DNA from: Arthrobacter sp. SX1312
GTDB taxonomy: Bacteria; Actinomycetota; Actinomycetes; Actinomycetales; Micrococcaceae
DNA: 64,000 nucleotides
Assembly: GCF_002929295.1 (NCBI RefSeq)
Contig: NZ_PJIM01000001.1
Location: 124,001-188,000 of the forward strand
Reading direction: 5' to 3'
The notes beneath the pieces are model-generated. The model was given only the letters and a program-made list of their open reading frames with translations. It was not told the DNA's origin and did not search any database. The translations under genes and the position numbers were made by a program. This document shows, one piece after another, positions 10,820-18,766 of the stretch (the first letter of the stretch is position 1; each line of letters opens with the position of its first letter).

Positions 10820-11497
10820 ATGACCCCATCGCTTTCCGTACAGTGGCGCGACCTCGATGCATCGCTCGAGCGGGCAGGCTTCTATCCCCGGCTCGTGGCC
10901 GACGTCGTCCATGACGCCCTCGACGGCCGGGAGCCGCTCTCGCACGTCGCGCACCTCGAGACGCACTTCGAACGGACCGAGGTACACCGCCACATCACGG
11001 TCCTGGTCCTCACCGAGGACATGCTGGTCATCACGCACGTGGACGACCAGCAGCTCGACGACGCCGGCGAGCAGGTCATGGCGCAGATCTCCACGGAGTC
11101 CGTCCCCGTCAGCCAGATCCGCTCCGTGGTCCTCAGCTACCTCTACGCGCAGCCGCAGGACTACAAGCCCACCGACCAGGTCCGCGAGATGACCCTCGCC
11201 ATCGCCTGGTCCGGCGGGCAGCGCCTGGACATCGGCCCCGCCAGCTGCGGGGACCCGCAGTGCGACGCCGACCACGGCCTCACGGGGACGATGGCGCAGG
11301 AGGACATCGTCCTGCGCGTCAGTGCCGAGGCGGACGGTGCGCAGGCGGTGCAGAACGCCAAGGGGTTCGCCCGGGCGCTGCGCAAGGTCAACACGGCGAG
11401 CCCCGTATCGGGCGGGTACGTCGCCGCCCCGGACGTGACGCCGCGCCGGCAGCCCGGCTTCGGCGCGCGGTTCAACAGGCCGCACCACCAGCGGTAG
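10820..11497 (+). CDS. DUF5998 family protein (conserved actinobacterial)
   Basis: A 225-residue soluble protein that fits the actinobacterial DUF5998 group found next to topoisomerase and phosphodiesterase genes in Micrococcaceae. It has no signal peptide or membrane segment. A central segment, IGPASCGDPQCDADHGLTG, contains C-x4-C and His/Asp residues that could bind metal. The C-terminus is basic and disordered. ATG 10820 was chosen over GTG 10802 because GGGGGA lies about 10 bases upstream. The phosphodiesterase gene starts six bases after its stop, so the genes are probably co-transcribed. Biochemical function is unknown. Confidence 0.75.
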   Translation: MTPSLSVQWRDLDASLERAGFYPRLVADVVHDALDGREPLSHVAHLETHFERTEVHRHITVLVLTEDMLVITHVDDQQLDDAGEQVMAQISTESVPVSQIRSVVLSYLYAQPQDYKPTDQVREMTLAIAWSGGQRLDIGPASCGDPQCDADHGLTGTMAQEDIVLRVSAEADGAQAVQNAKGFARALRKVNTASPVSGGYVAAPDVTPRRQPGFGARFNRPHHQR

Positions 11498-11503
11498 CGC
11501 TTG

Positions 11504-12712
11504 ATGCCTTTCCTCCACAGGGAGCCCCTTCCCGCCCCGCCTGCCTACGGCGCGTCCACGGTGGCCGAGGTGATGACCAGCTCGGCCGCCGCGCTCGGCG
11601 TGGACGGCTTCACCAACTCCCTCGGCCTGCCCGACGCGCGGCGTATCGCCGTCGTCATGGTGGACGGGCTCGGCATGGCGCTGCTGCGCAGATACGCGGC
11701 GCATGCCCCGTTCCTGCGGGAGAGCCTCGCGTCGGCGCGGATCCTCTCCTCCGCCTTCCCCTCGACGACGGCGGCATCGCTGGCCAGCCTGGGTACCGGC
11801 CTCGCCCCGGGCCAGCACGGCCTGGTGGGCTACGACGTCCTCGATCCCGCGCAGGACACCGTGGTCAACATGCTCGGCCGGTGGGACGACGCCGTCGATC
11901 CGCTCGCCTGGCAGCCGCACCCGACGGTCTTCGAGAGGGTGTCCGCGCACGTCCCCGTCGTCACCGTGAGCCACCCCCGCTTCGAGGACTCGCCCATGAC
12001 GCGCGCGGCACTGCGCGGCGGCGCCTTCGCCGGGGCGAGCACCATCCACGCGCAGATCGACGCCGCCGCCGTCCGGCTGGCAGCGGCGCCGACCATGCTG
12101 ATGTACTTCTACGTCAACGACCTCGACAAGGCCGGTCACCGATGGGGCGTCGACTCCCAGCACTGGCTGCGGGCGCTCGAGGATCTCGACGCCGCCCTGA
12201 AGCTCCTGGCCCGCCGCGTGCCGTCGGACACCCTCCTGCTCCTGACGGCGGACCACGGCATGGTGGACATCGCGGCACCGCAGCGGATCGACTTCTCCGA
12301 GCAACCGGACCTCCTCGAGGGCGTCGCCCACACGGGCGGCGAGCCGCGGATGCTCCACCTCTACCTCGACCCGGACCTCCCCGCCGGGGAGCGGGACGCC
12401 CTGGCACTGCGCTGGCACGAAGCCTTCGGGTCCCGGGCCTGGGTCCTGACGCGGGACGAGGCCGTCGCCGGAGGCTACTTCGGGCCCGTGCGCGAGGACG
12501 TGCTGCCGCGCATCGGCGACCTGCTCGTGCTGGCACGGGAGGGGATCGCCCTCATCGACGGGCGGCGCGTGCAGCCGACCGCATTCGAGCTGGTGGGACA
12601 GCACGGCTCCCTCACGCGGGCCGAGCGCGACATCCCCCTCATCACCCTGGCGACGCCCGCCGGTCCCGGCCGCCCCAGGGGGAGCCGCGGCAAGGGGGTC
12701 CGCCGTGGCTGA
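11504..12712 (+). CDS. Alkaline-phosphatase-superfamily nucleotide pyrophosphatase/phosphodiesterase
   Basis: A 402-residue cytoplasmic protein of the alkaline phosphatase superfamily (type I phosphodiesterase/nucleotide pyrophosphatase group). The first metal ligand and nucleophile region reads VVMVDGLGMALL then SSAFPSTTAASLASLGTG, with the nucleophile Thr/Ser in PSTTAAS. Further metal ligands are in YVNDLDKAGHRWG and LTADHGMVD. A final His lies in GQHGSLT. The ATG at 11504 is preceded by a TTG in frame at 11501, with no strong ribosome-binding site. The thymidine kinase gene overlaps its last 8 bases. The physiological substrate is unknown. Confidence 0.85.
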   Translation: MPFLHREPLPAPPAYGASTVAEVMTSSAAALGVDGFTNSLGLPDARRIAVVMVDGLGMALLRRYAAHAPFLRESLASARILSSAFPSTTAASLASLGTGLAPGQHGLVGYDVLDPAQDTVVNMLGRWDDAVDPLAWQPHPTVFERVSAHVPVVTVSHPRFEDSPMTRAALRGGAFAGASTIHAQIDAAAVRLAAAPTMLMYFYVNDLDKAGHRWGVDSQHWLRALEDLDAALKLLARRVPSDTLLLLTADHGMVDIAAPQRIDFSEQPDLLEGVAHTGGEPRMLHLYLDPDLPAGERDALALRWHEAFGSRAWVLTRDEAVAGGYFGPVREDVLPRIGDLLVLAREGIALIDGRRVQPTAFELVGQHGSLTRAERDIPLITLATPAGPGRPRGSRGKGVRRG

Positions 12713-13445
12713 GCTCCTGTTCTTCTCGGGCACCATGGACTGCGGGAAGTCGACCCTCGCGCTGCAGATGGACCACAACCACAAGGCCCGCGGCCGCCGG
12801 GGGGTGCTCTTCACCTCCCACGACCGGGCGGGGGAGTCCATGATCTCCAGCCGCCTCGGGCTCCGGGTGCCGGCCGTCGAGGTCTTCCCGGACACCGACT
12901 TCTGGACCGAACTCACCCTGCGGCAGACCATGGGCGCGCGGATCGACTACGTGATCTGCGACGAGGCCCAGTTCTACACCATCGACCAGATCGACCAGTT
13001 GGCGCGCGTCGTGGACGAGATGGACATCGACGTCTTCGCCTTCGGGATCACCTCGGACTTCCGCACGCGGCTCTTCCCCGGGTCGCAGCGCCTGATCGAA
13101 CTCGCGGACCGCGTGCAGGTGCTGCAGGTCGAGGCGCTGTGCTGGTGCGGCAGGAGGGCCACCCACAACGCCCGGACGGTGGACGGCGTCATGGTCGTCG
13201 AGGGGGACCAGATGGTGGTCGGCGACGTGGACCAGCCGATCGACGACGACGCCCCGGCGCTCCTGCGGCGTCCCGAGGACCATCCGCTGTCCGGCGGACG
13301 GGACCGCGAGCCCGTGGTCGGGTACGAGACGCTGTGCCGACGGCACCACATGCGCCGCCAGACCTCCAGGACCTCGCCGTCGCTCTACTCCAACGAGGTT
13401 CCGCTGCCCTTCGAGGCACGGGAGCATGAATCTGGCAGAATCTGA
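12705..13445 (+). CDS. tdk: Thymidine kinase (TK1-like)
   Basis: A 246-residue type II thymidine kinase that phosphorylates thymidine to dTMP in pyrimidine salvage. The P-loop is SGTMDCGKST at residues 8-17, the Walker B/base-binding region is CDEAQFYTIDQIDQL, and the lasso region follows. Two zinc-ligand clusters are visible: CWCGRRATHNAR and LCRRHHMRR. The GTG at 12705 overlaps the upstream gene by 8 bases and follows AAGGGGG, so the start is well supported. The C-terminal 30 residues are basic and less conserved. Confidence 0.93.
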   Translation: MAELLFFSGTMDCGKSTLALQMDHNHKARGRRGVLFTSHDRAGESMISSRLGLRVPAVEVFPDTDFWTELTLRQTMGARIDYVICDEAQFYTIDQIDQLARVVDEMDIDVFAFGITSDFRTRLFPGSQRLIELADRVQVLQVEALCWCGRRATHNARTVDGVMVVEGDQMVVGDVDQPIDDDAPALLRRPEDHPLSGGRDREPVVGYETLCRRHHMRRQTSRTSPSLYSNEVPLPFEAREHESGRI

Positions 13446-13447
13446 CC

Positions 13448-13609
13448 ATGCCACATACAGACGATCATGCAGAGCACAGGCAATACCACGACGCCGACAC
13501 GCTCCGGGTCCCGTTCTGGATCCCTCTGGCCGGAGTCGGGGCCGGCGCCTTCTGGGCACTGGCCGGGGTGGTCGTCGGCGTCGCGATCACCCGCCGTCGG
13601 CGCGCCTGA
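13448..13609 (+). CDS. Small single-pass membrane protein (53 aa)
   Basis: An ATG two bases after the thymidine kinase stop opens a 53-codon frame. The first 20 residues are hydrophilic and His/Asp-rich (MPHTDDHAEHRQYHDADTL). A single hydrophobic helix of about 25 residues follows (WIPLAGVGAGAFWALAGVVV), ending in a stop-transfer run ITRRRRA. The topology fits a small membrane protein with the basic end inside. No strong ribosome-binding site is visible. I do not recognise a family; it ends 33 bases before the convergent sepH stop. Confidence 0.55.
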   Translation: MPHTDDHAEHRQYHDADTLRVPFWIPLAGVGAGAFWALAGVVVGVAITRRRRA

Positions 13610-13641
13610 CCGGGACACTCGGCCGGGCCGGCGGGGGAGGG

Positions 13642-15012
13642 TCAGTCGTTCTTGCGCCCGAACACGATGTCGTCCCAGCTCGGCACGCTCGAGCGCTTGG
13701 GCTTGACCCGGCGTTCGGCCGCGACCTCCGCCCCGTCCTTGCCGGTGTCCTTGCTCGATTCCGCGGCAGCGTCCCTGCCGGTGCCCTTGCCCGCACCCCT
13801 GGGCACGTCCCGGCCCCCAGGGCGGGCAGCCCGGCCGCTGCCGTCGGGACCGGTTCCGGCCGGCGGCTGATCCCGGCGTGAGGGCTGCGCGAAGATGCTG
13901 ATCTCGCGGGTGTCCGTGCTGACTCCGTCGTAGAGCCGCGGTGTCCCGTCCTCGTGCTGGGCCGTCCCCTCCTCGGACCCGGCGTCTCCGGCGAGCACGT
14001 CGTCGTCCCCGAAGCGCGGCGCGAGCGCGAGCCCGGGGGCTGCCGCGTCCCGTTCCGTCGACCCGTCCTGGTGGGCGCCGGCCTCGTCCGTCCCGGTGCC
14101 GCTGGTCCCGGTGTCCTCGGTCCCGTCGTCGACCCTCGGATGGGCGGCCGGGATGCCGCCTCGGGTGAGGAGCTCCGCGAGGGCGTCGTCGCCGTCCTCG
14201 TCCGCGCCGAGGCGCTGGCCGCGGCGCGAGCGGAGGACGTCCAGCAGGCCGTCCTGGTCGGCGGGGGTGGGTTCGGGTGCCTCGTCGGCCTTCTCGGCCT
14301 CGAAGTCGAACACGCGATCCGCCACGGCGCTGAGTCGCCGGGCGGGGAGCGGACCGTCGAGGGGTTCGAGCTCGCTGAGCACCTGCGCCCACCGGTTGCC
14401 GTTGACGACCGTCTTGCGGGTGGGGTTGTAGGTCCACTGCGCGGGCGGTTGCTCACCCAGGTCGACGGTCGAGCCCTCGGGCAGCTCGAACGACGCCTCC
14501 ACGTGCCAGGTCCCGTCCTGTCGCCGCCATGAGTCCCATTCGAGCGACGCCGGGTCCACCCCGTAGCTCTGGACCCGGTAGGCGACCATGTCGCCGAGGA
14601 GGGCGGGGTCGTCGCCGAAGGCGGACCGGTAGCCGTCATGGCTCGGAAGCGGCGAGGCGACCTCCACGCGCTGCGCGAGGTAGGCGAGGTAGTCGCGCTC
14701 GGCGCGTACAGGACCTTCGTAGCGCTGCACGTGGGCGAGGTCGAGGTCCGATTCGGCGGCGACCTGCTCCGCCGTCGCACCCATCCGGATACGGGCCTGG
14801 ATGTCACGGGGGGTCAGGTGGACCGGGGCTTTCGGCGGCTTCGTCCGGGTCTCCTTCGGCGACGCATCCCGCGCCGGGGCCGGAGCGTCGGCCGGGGTGG
14901 TCGCACGGCGCAGCGCGTCGTCGATGGGCAGCCGGTAGGACGTGCCCTCCTCGCCGCTCAACAGCAGATGTCCGCCGTCCTCATGGACACCCACCAGGCG
15001 TAACTCCTGCAT
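13642..15012 (-). CDS. sepH: Septation protein SepH (DUF3071)
   Basis: A 456-residue homologue of SepH, which in Streptomyces and Mycobacterium binds FtsZ and promotes early division. The conserved N-terminal DUF3071 domain covers residues 1-180: MQELRLVGVHEDGGHLLLSG, then a helix-turn-helix-like part TPRDIQARIRMGATAEQVA. The remainder is a long acidic, Gly/Asp/Thr-rich disordered linker ending in a short basic segment RRVKPKRSSVPSWDDIVFG, a conserved C-terminal motif of the family. ATG 15012 has GGAGG five bases upstream. It is convergent with the small membrane gene and divergent from the DUF4193 gene. Confidence 0.9.
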   Translation of the reverse strand: MQELRLVGVHEDGGHLLLSGEEGTSYRLPIDDALRRATTPADAPAPARDASPKETRTKPPKAPVHLTPRDIQARIRMGATAEQVAAESDLDLAHVQRYEGPVRAERDYLAYLAQRVEVASPLPSHDGYRSAFGDDPALLGDMVAYRVQSYGVDPASLEWDSWRRQDGTWHVEASFELPEGSTVDLGEQPPAQWTYNPTRKTVVNGNRWAQVLSELEPLDGPLPARRLSAVADRVFDFEAEKADEAPEPTPADQDGLLDVLRSRRGQRLGADEDGDDALAELLTRGGIPAAHPRVDDGTEDTGTSGTGTDEAGAHQDGSTERDAAAPGLALAPRFGDDDVLAGDAGSEEGTAQHEDGTPRLYDGVSTDTREISIFAQPSRRDQPPAGTGPDGSGRAARPGGRDVPRGAGKGTGRDAAAESSKDTGKDGAEVAAERRVKPKRSSVPSWDDIVFGRKND

Positions 15013-15212
15013 CAATTCCTCCAGCCGACAATGATTCCTAGATGAAACTGTGCCACTGAATGGCGGCCATTCCTACTACGTGATCAGGCGTGGCGGGCCG
15101 CAGCGCGGCAGCGGGCACAAATGGGGAGGCAGTAGCGTTATGGCAGCCGTGGGCAGACGACCCGCGGATGGCCGGACAGAATCCGGACGGTATGGAGCGT
15201 GAGAAGGCGGAT

Positions 15213-15518
15213 ATGGCGACAGACTACGACGCGCCGAGAACGACGGTGGACGACGACGGCGACACCCGCAGCGACCGACTCGAGGCGCTCGGCACCGGCG
15301 CGACGCTGCAGACGGCGGTGATCGACGACGACGAACTCGAGGCCGCCGATTCCTTCGACCTGCCCGGCGCCGACCTCTCCAGCGAGGAGATCTCCGTGCA
15401 GATCCTCGCGGCCCAGGCCGACGAGTTCACGTGCGCCTCCTGCTTCCTCGTCCGGCACCGCTCGCAGATCGCCCTGGACCGGGGCGGGCAGTTGTACTGC
15501 GTGGACTGTGAGGGCTGA
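15213..15518 (+). CDS. DUF4193 zinc-ribbon-like small protein
   Basis: A 101-residue acidic protein matching the actinobacterial DUF4193 family. The N-terminal half is disordered and Asp/Glu-rich. The C-terminal part contains two Cys pairs, FTCASCFLV and LYCVDCEG, which form a likely zinc ribbon; the family commonly has this CxxC spacing about 25 residues apart. ATG 15213 has AGAAGG about 7 bases before it. It converges on the DUF3093 gene with only three bases between stops. The function is unknown; a role near transcription is suggested only by the zinc ribbon. Confidence 0.85.
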   Translation: MATDYDAPRTTVDDDGDTRSDRLEALGTGATLQTAVIDDDELEAADSFDLPGADLSSEEISVQILAAQADEFTCASCFLVRHRSQIALDRGGQLYCVDCEG

Positions 15519-15521
15519 GCC

Positions 15522-15998
15522 TCAGCCGTCGAGGGCGGCGACGAGGCGCTCGGGCGTTCGGGAGGACGCGAGCCAGTAGGGAGTGCGGTCCTCGGGATCC
15601 GTGACCTCGATCTTCACGACCGGCGAGATCCAGCCCCTGATGCACAGGTAGGCGAGGCCGTGCAGGCCCGGGCCGCGCTGGTAGGTCGCGTCCTCGCCGC
15701 CGTACCAGTCCACCGTCCCGAGGTACTGCCGCTCGATGGTCGCCCGGCCCACCGACAGCGTGGTCGGGGTGACCGTGATCCGCGGCGTGGACAGGATGAG
15801 CAGGGTGAAGATGATGATCGCGACGACGACGGCGACCGCGTAGCCGACGACCATCGAGATGGGCGCGAACATGATGATCGTCGCCGCGGAGAACCCTGCC
15901 GCGATCAGCCAGATCCAGGGTGAGGGCCACAGGCGCTCGTCGTAGAGGACGGTCTGGTCGGGTGTGTTCTGGGGTGCTTCCCCGGGCGCGCTGGACAT
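15522..15998 (-). CDS. DUF3093 membrane protein
   Basis: A 158-residue protein of the actinobacterial DUF3093 family, usually encoded next to dut. The first 25 residues are cytoplasmic. Two transmembrane helices follow (WIWLIAAGFSAATIIMFAP and VAVVVAIIIFTLLIL) and then a domain with a conserved WISPVVKIEV segment and ending TPERLVAAL, resembling a PH-like fold. It is divergent from dut across 154 bases that hold an inverted-repeat operator candidate. Function unknown. Confidence 0.85.
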   Translation of the reverse strand: MSSAPGEAPQNTPDQTVLYDERLWPSPWIWLIAAGFSAATIIMFAPISMVVGYAVAVVVAIIIFTLLILSTPRITVTPTTLSVGRATIERQYLGTVDWYGGEDATYQRGPGLHGLAYLCIRGWISPVVKIEVTDPEDRTPYWLASSRTPERLVAALDG

Positions 15999-16037
15999 GA
16001 CACCAGCATTCCACCCTTTGGCCCCCGTCTCATCCCC

Positions 16038-16090
16038 GCCCCACCTGACAGGTGCGGCCCACGGAGGGTCCCGCCACTGTCAGGTGGGGC
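16038..16090. repeat. Perfect 14-bp inverted repeat in the DUF3093-dut divergent promoter region
   Basis: GCCCCACCTGACAG at 16038-16051 is the exact reverse complement of CTGTCAGGTGGGGC at 16077-16090, with 25 bases between. The left copy is part of a palindrome CACCTG-A-CAGGTG at 16042-16054. The right copy ends just before the expected -35 zone of the dut promoter. The arrangement looks like two inverted binding sites for a regulator rather than a terminator, since no T-run follows either side. Confidence 0.75.
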
Positions 16091-16104
16091 TCGGGCAAAG
16101 GGGC

Positions 16105-16110
16105 TAAAGT
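16105..16110 (+). promoter_or_regulatory. Probable -10 box of the dut promoter
   Basis: TAAAGT lies 43 bases before the dut ATG at 16153. The -35 zone would fall at about 16082-16087, inside the right arm of the inverted repeat, so a protein bound there would be expected to affect dut transcription. Confidence 0.45.
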
Positions 16111-16152
16111 GGGGTGCTGGTCACCGGATAGCTCGCGTTGGAGATGCAGTTC

Positions 16153-16650
16153 ATGGGTACACAGCAGGACCTCCCGGTCCAGATCTTGATGCTCGACGAT
16201 GGCCTCGAGCCCCCCGCGTACGCCACCGACGGCGATGCGGGCGCGGACCTGCGCTCCGCCGTCGACCTCGTCCTCGCGCCGGGCGAACGGGCGCTCGTCC
16301 CCACGGGGGTCGCGATGGCGCTCCCGCCGGGCTACGTGGGCCTGGTGCACCCGAGGTCGGGGCTCGCAGCCCGGCACGGGCTGACGATCGTGAACGCCCC
16401 GGGAACCGTCGATGCCGGCTACCGCGGAGAGATCAAGGTCTGCCTCCTCAACACCGACCGGCAGGACGCCGTCCGCCTCTCGCGCGGCGACAGGATCGCC
16501 CAGCTGGTCATCCAGCGTGTGGAGCGTGCCGTGTTCGCCGTCGTCGACCAGTTGCCCGACAGCGCCCGGGGCGCCGGGGGCTTCGGCTCGACCGGAGGCT
16601 TCGGGACTCCCGCCCCGCCGGCGGGCGTCGCGACGCCCGCCGGCGGCTGA
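16153..16650 (+). CDS. dut: Deoxyuridine 5'-triphosphate nucleotidohydrolase (dUTPase)
   Basis: A 165-residue trimeric dUTPase that hydrolyses dUTP to dUMP and pyrophosphate, keeping uracil out of DNA and supplying dTMP synthesis. The five family motifs are present: DAGADLRSA (I), [11 protein letters not shown] (II), [14 protein letters not shown] (III), [10 protein letters not shown] (IV) and [12 protein letters not shown] (V), the last closing over the active site. ATG 16153 was chosen because GGAG lies nine bases upstream; ATG 16144 overlaps that site. A Pro/Ala-rich tail of about 15 residues extends beyond motif V. Confidence 0.95.
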   Translation: MGTQQDLPVQILMLDDGLEPPAYATDGDAGADLRSAVDLVLAPGERALVPTGVAMALPPGYVGLVHPRSGLAARHGLTIVNAPGTVDAGYRGEIKVCLLNTDRQDAVRLSRGDRIAQLVIQRVERAVFAVVDQLPDSARGAGGFGSTGGFGTPAPPAGVATPAGG

Positions 16651-16727
16651 CGCCCCACCCCGCGTCGCAGCAGCGACCACCGAAGATGTCACCACCTCGA
16701 CCACGTCACCAGGAAAGGAACCCGGAC

Positions 16728-17570
16728 ATGGCTTTTGGGCGCCCCAGGAAGAAGAAGCAGGACGACGCCGCCGACGCGTCGGAGCACCAGGACCACGACG
16801 GCACGGCCGCGCCGGCTGCGCCGGAGGAGACGGCCGCGACGGCCGGGACCGCCCCTTCCGCTGAGGCGGTGGTGCCCGCTGACGACGCAGCGTCCGCACC
16901 CGGGATCCCGCAGGCCGCCGCGCTCGTGTCCAGTGCGGACTACGACCGCACCACCCTCGGGCCCTTCGACCTCTCTGAGCAGGACACCGCGCACGGCTAC
17001 ATCGACCTCGGCGCCCTGCGGATCAACGCGGCCGAGGGGCTGCAGCTGCGCCTCGAGGTCGAGGAGCGCAGCAAGCGCGTCATCGCCGTGACCCTGGACC
17101 TCGGGGGATCCACCCTCCAGCTGCAGGCCTTCGCGGCGCCGAAGACGGAAGGCCTGTGGGACGAGATCCGCGAGCAGATCGGCGCGTCGGTGGGATCCCA
17201 GGGCGGCACGGTCGAGGAACGGCCGGGCAGGCTCGGCACCGAACTCTTCGCCAAGCTCCCCGCGCAGACACCCGACGGCCAGGCAGGCTACCGGGTTGCA
17301 CGGTTCGTGGGCATCAACGGCCCGCGCTGGTTCCTGCGGGGAGTCTTCGGAGGACCCGCAGCCCTCGAGCCGACCGCCGCTGCACCCATGGAGCAGCTCT
17401 TCCGCGGCGTCGTCGTGGTCCGCGGCGACCACCCCCTCCCGCCGCGCGAACTGCTGCAGCTCAGGCTGCCCAAGGACGCCTCGGCAGGGGCTCCGGCCGC
17501 TCCCCCCGCTCCTGCGCGTCCCGATCTGAATCCGCTCGAGCGCGGTCCCGAGATCACCGAGATCCGCTGA
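16728..17570 (+). CDS. DUF3710 family protein
   Basis: A 280-residue soluble protein of the actinobacterial DUF3710 family, regularly found downstream of dut. The start has a basic patch MAFGRPRKKK, then an Ala/Asp-rich linker to about residue 65. The conserved domain runs from DYDRTTLGPFDLSE through INGPRWFLRGVFGGPAA. A Pro/Ala-rich tail ends LERGPEITEIR. The ATG at 16728 follows AGGAAAGG with good spacing. The next gene starts five bases after the stop, so they are co-transcribed. Function unknown. Confidence 0.85.
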   Translation: MAFGRPRKKKQDDAADASEHQDHDGTAAPAAPEETAATAGTAPSAEAVVPADDAASAPGIPQAAALVSSADYDRTTLGPFDLSEQDTAHGYIDLGALRINAAEGLQLRLEVEERSKRVIAVTLDLGGSTLQLQAFAAPKTEGLWDEIREQIGASVGSQGGTVEERPGRLGTELFAKLPAQTPDGQAGYRVARFVGINGPRWFLRGVFGGPAALEPTAAAPMEQLFRGVVVVRGDHPLPPRELLQLRLPKDASAGAPAAPPAPARPDLNPLERGPEITEIR

Positions 17571-17575
17571 CCGTC

Positions 17576-17920
17576 ATGCAGGCGCTGCCGTCAGGGTCAG
17601 GTCCCGCCGACCTGGCGGGGCGTTCTCCCGCACCCGCCGCCGCGTTGCCGCAGCGTGGCAGGATCAAGGCCCACGGTGTGGTGACCAGCCTCACCATCGC
17701 ACCCGTCATGGCCGCTCCCTCCTTCAGCGTCCTCGTCAGGATCGACCGGAACGGCGCGCGGGTGGCCGTCCGGATCATCTGGATGGGTCAGCGGCGCGTG
17801 CCGGGCGTCGAGGCAGGAGTCGCCCTGCGGTTCGAGGGGATGCTCACCACGGTGGACGGCACGCCCACCGTGTACAACCCCCGCTACGAGATCATCGGCC
17901 GCCCGGACGAGAACGGATGA
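17576..17920 (+). CDS. OB-fold nucleic-acid-binding-like protein
   Basis: A 114-residue protein that resembles the small OB-fold proteins encoded between DUF3710 and DUF3159 genes in Micrococcaceae. The core is a run of beta strands: GRIKAHGVVTSLTIAP, FSVLVRIDRNGARVAVRIIWMG and GVALRFEGMLTTVDGTPTVYNPRYEI, the usual pattern of an OB-barrel (a related group includes RecG-wedge-like proteins). The first 35 residues are Pro/Ala-rich. ATG 17576 is five bases past the preceding stop. Binding to nucleic acid is an inference from fold only. Confidence 0.7.
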   Translation: MQALPSGSGPADLAGRSPAPAAALPQRGRIKAHGVVTSLTIAPVMAAPSFSVLVRIDRNGARVAVRIIWMGQRRVPGVEAGVALRFEGMLTTVDGTPTVYNPRYEIIGRPDENG

Positions 17921-17931
17921 GGAACCCCGAC

Positions 17932-18720
17932 ATGAGCCACCCCATCGAGGACCCCGACGCCCCCCGGCGGCCCGCGGACCAGGAGATCCTGCCGGACGGC
18001 GAAGCCGGCCCGGTCGAGGACCGGCCGGGAGGCCCGCAGGCCGGGCCGACGGCGGCGGACCTCGCCCTGCAGTACGCCGCGAAGTCCGGGGTGAAGCGCT
18101 CCGATTCCGGCCAGATCGACGTCCTCTCCTCGATCGGAGGGATCCAGGGACTCGCCGAGAGCATCGCCCCCGGGCTGGTCTTCACCGTCCTCTTCACCCT
18201 GACGAGGGACCTCACGGTCTCGCTCGTCGCGGCGCTGGCGGTCTCCGCCGTCTTCGCCGTCCTCCGGCTCGTCTCGAGGACCCCGCTGACGCAGGCCCTC
18301 GCGGGACTCATCGGTGTGGCGTTCTGCGCCGTCGTGGCACAGCGCACCGGCAACGCGGAGGATTTCTTCCTCCCGGGCTTCTTCATCAACGGCGGCTACA
18401 TCATCGCGCTGACCGCCTCCGTGCTGTTCCGGTGGCCCTTCGCCGGGCTGCTCTTCGGCTTCATCCGCAACGAGGGCATCGAATGGCGGAAGGACCCCGC
18501 ACGCGTCCGCGCCTACGCGGTCGCCACCTGGATCATCGTGGCGGTGCTGGCGCTGCGCCTGGCCGTCCAGGTGCCGCTCTACCTGGCCGGGAACATCGCC
18601 GCGCTGGGATCGATGCGCGTCGCCATGGGCCTGCCGCTGTACGCGCTCGGCCTCTGGCTCGCGTGGCTGGTCTCGCGCCCCCGCCCGGCCGCCGCCGCCG
18701 GACCGTCCGCCGTCGGGTAG
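17932..18720 (+). CDS. DUF3159 membrane protein
   Basis: A polytopic membrane protein of the DUF3159 family, about 262 residues. The N-terminal 65 residues are hydrophilic. Five to six hydrophobic segments follow, including LVSLVAALAVSAVFAVLRL-like and ALGLWLAWLVSRPRP. A conserved motif QIDVLSSIGGIQGLAESIAP precedes the first helix and FFINGGYIIALTAS lies in the middle. ATG 17932 is preferred because GAGGAA sits 7 bases before it; an ATG at 17917 overlaps the preceding stop (ATGA) and would add five residues. Function unknown. Confidence 0.82.
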   Translation: MSHPIEDPDAPRRPADQEILPDGEAGPVEDRPGGPQAGPTAADLALQYAAKSGVKRSDSGQIDVLSSIGGIQGLAESIAPGLVFTVLFTLTRDLTVSLVAALAVSAVFAVLRLVSRTPLTQALAGLIGVAFCAVVAQRTGNAEDFFLPGFFINGGYIIALTASVLFRWPFAGLLFGFIRNEGIEWRKDPARVRAYAVATWIIVAVLALRLAVQVPLYLAGNIAALGSMRVAMGLPLYALGLWLAWLVSRPRPAAAAGPSAVG

Positions 18721-18766
18721 CCGTACTCACCGGATGCGGCCGGCCCTCTCAGGTCGTACGTGCAGT

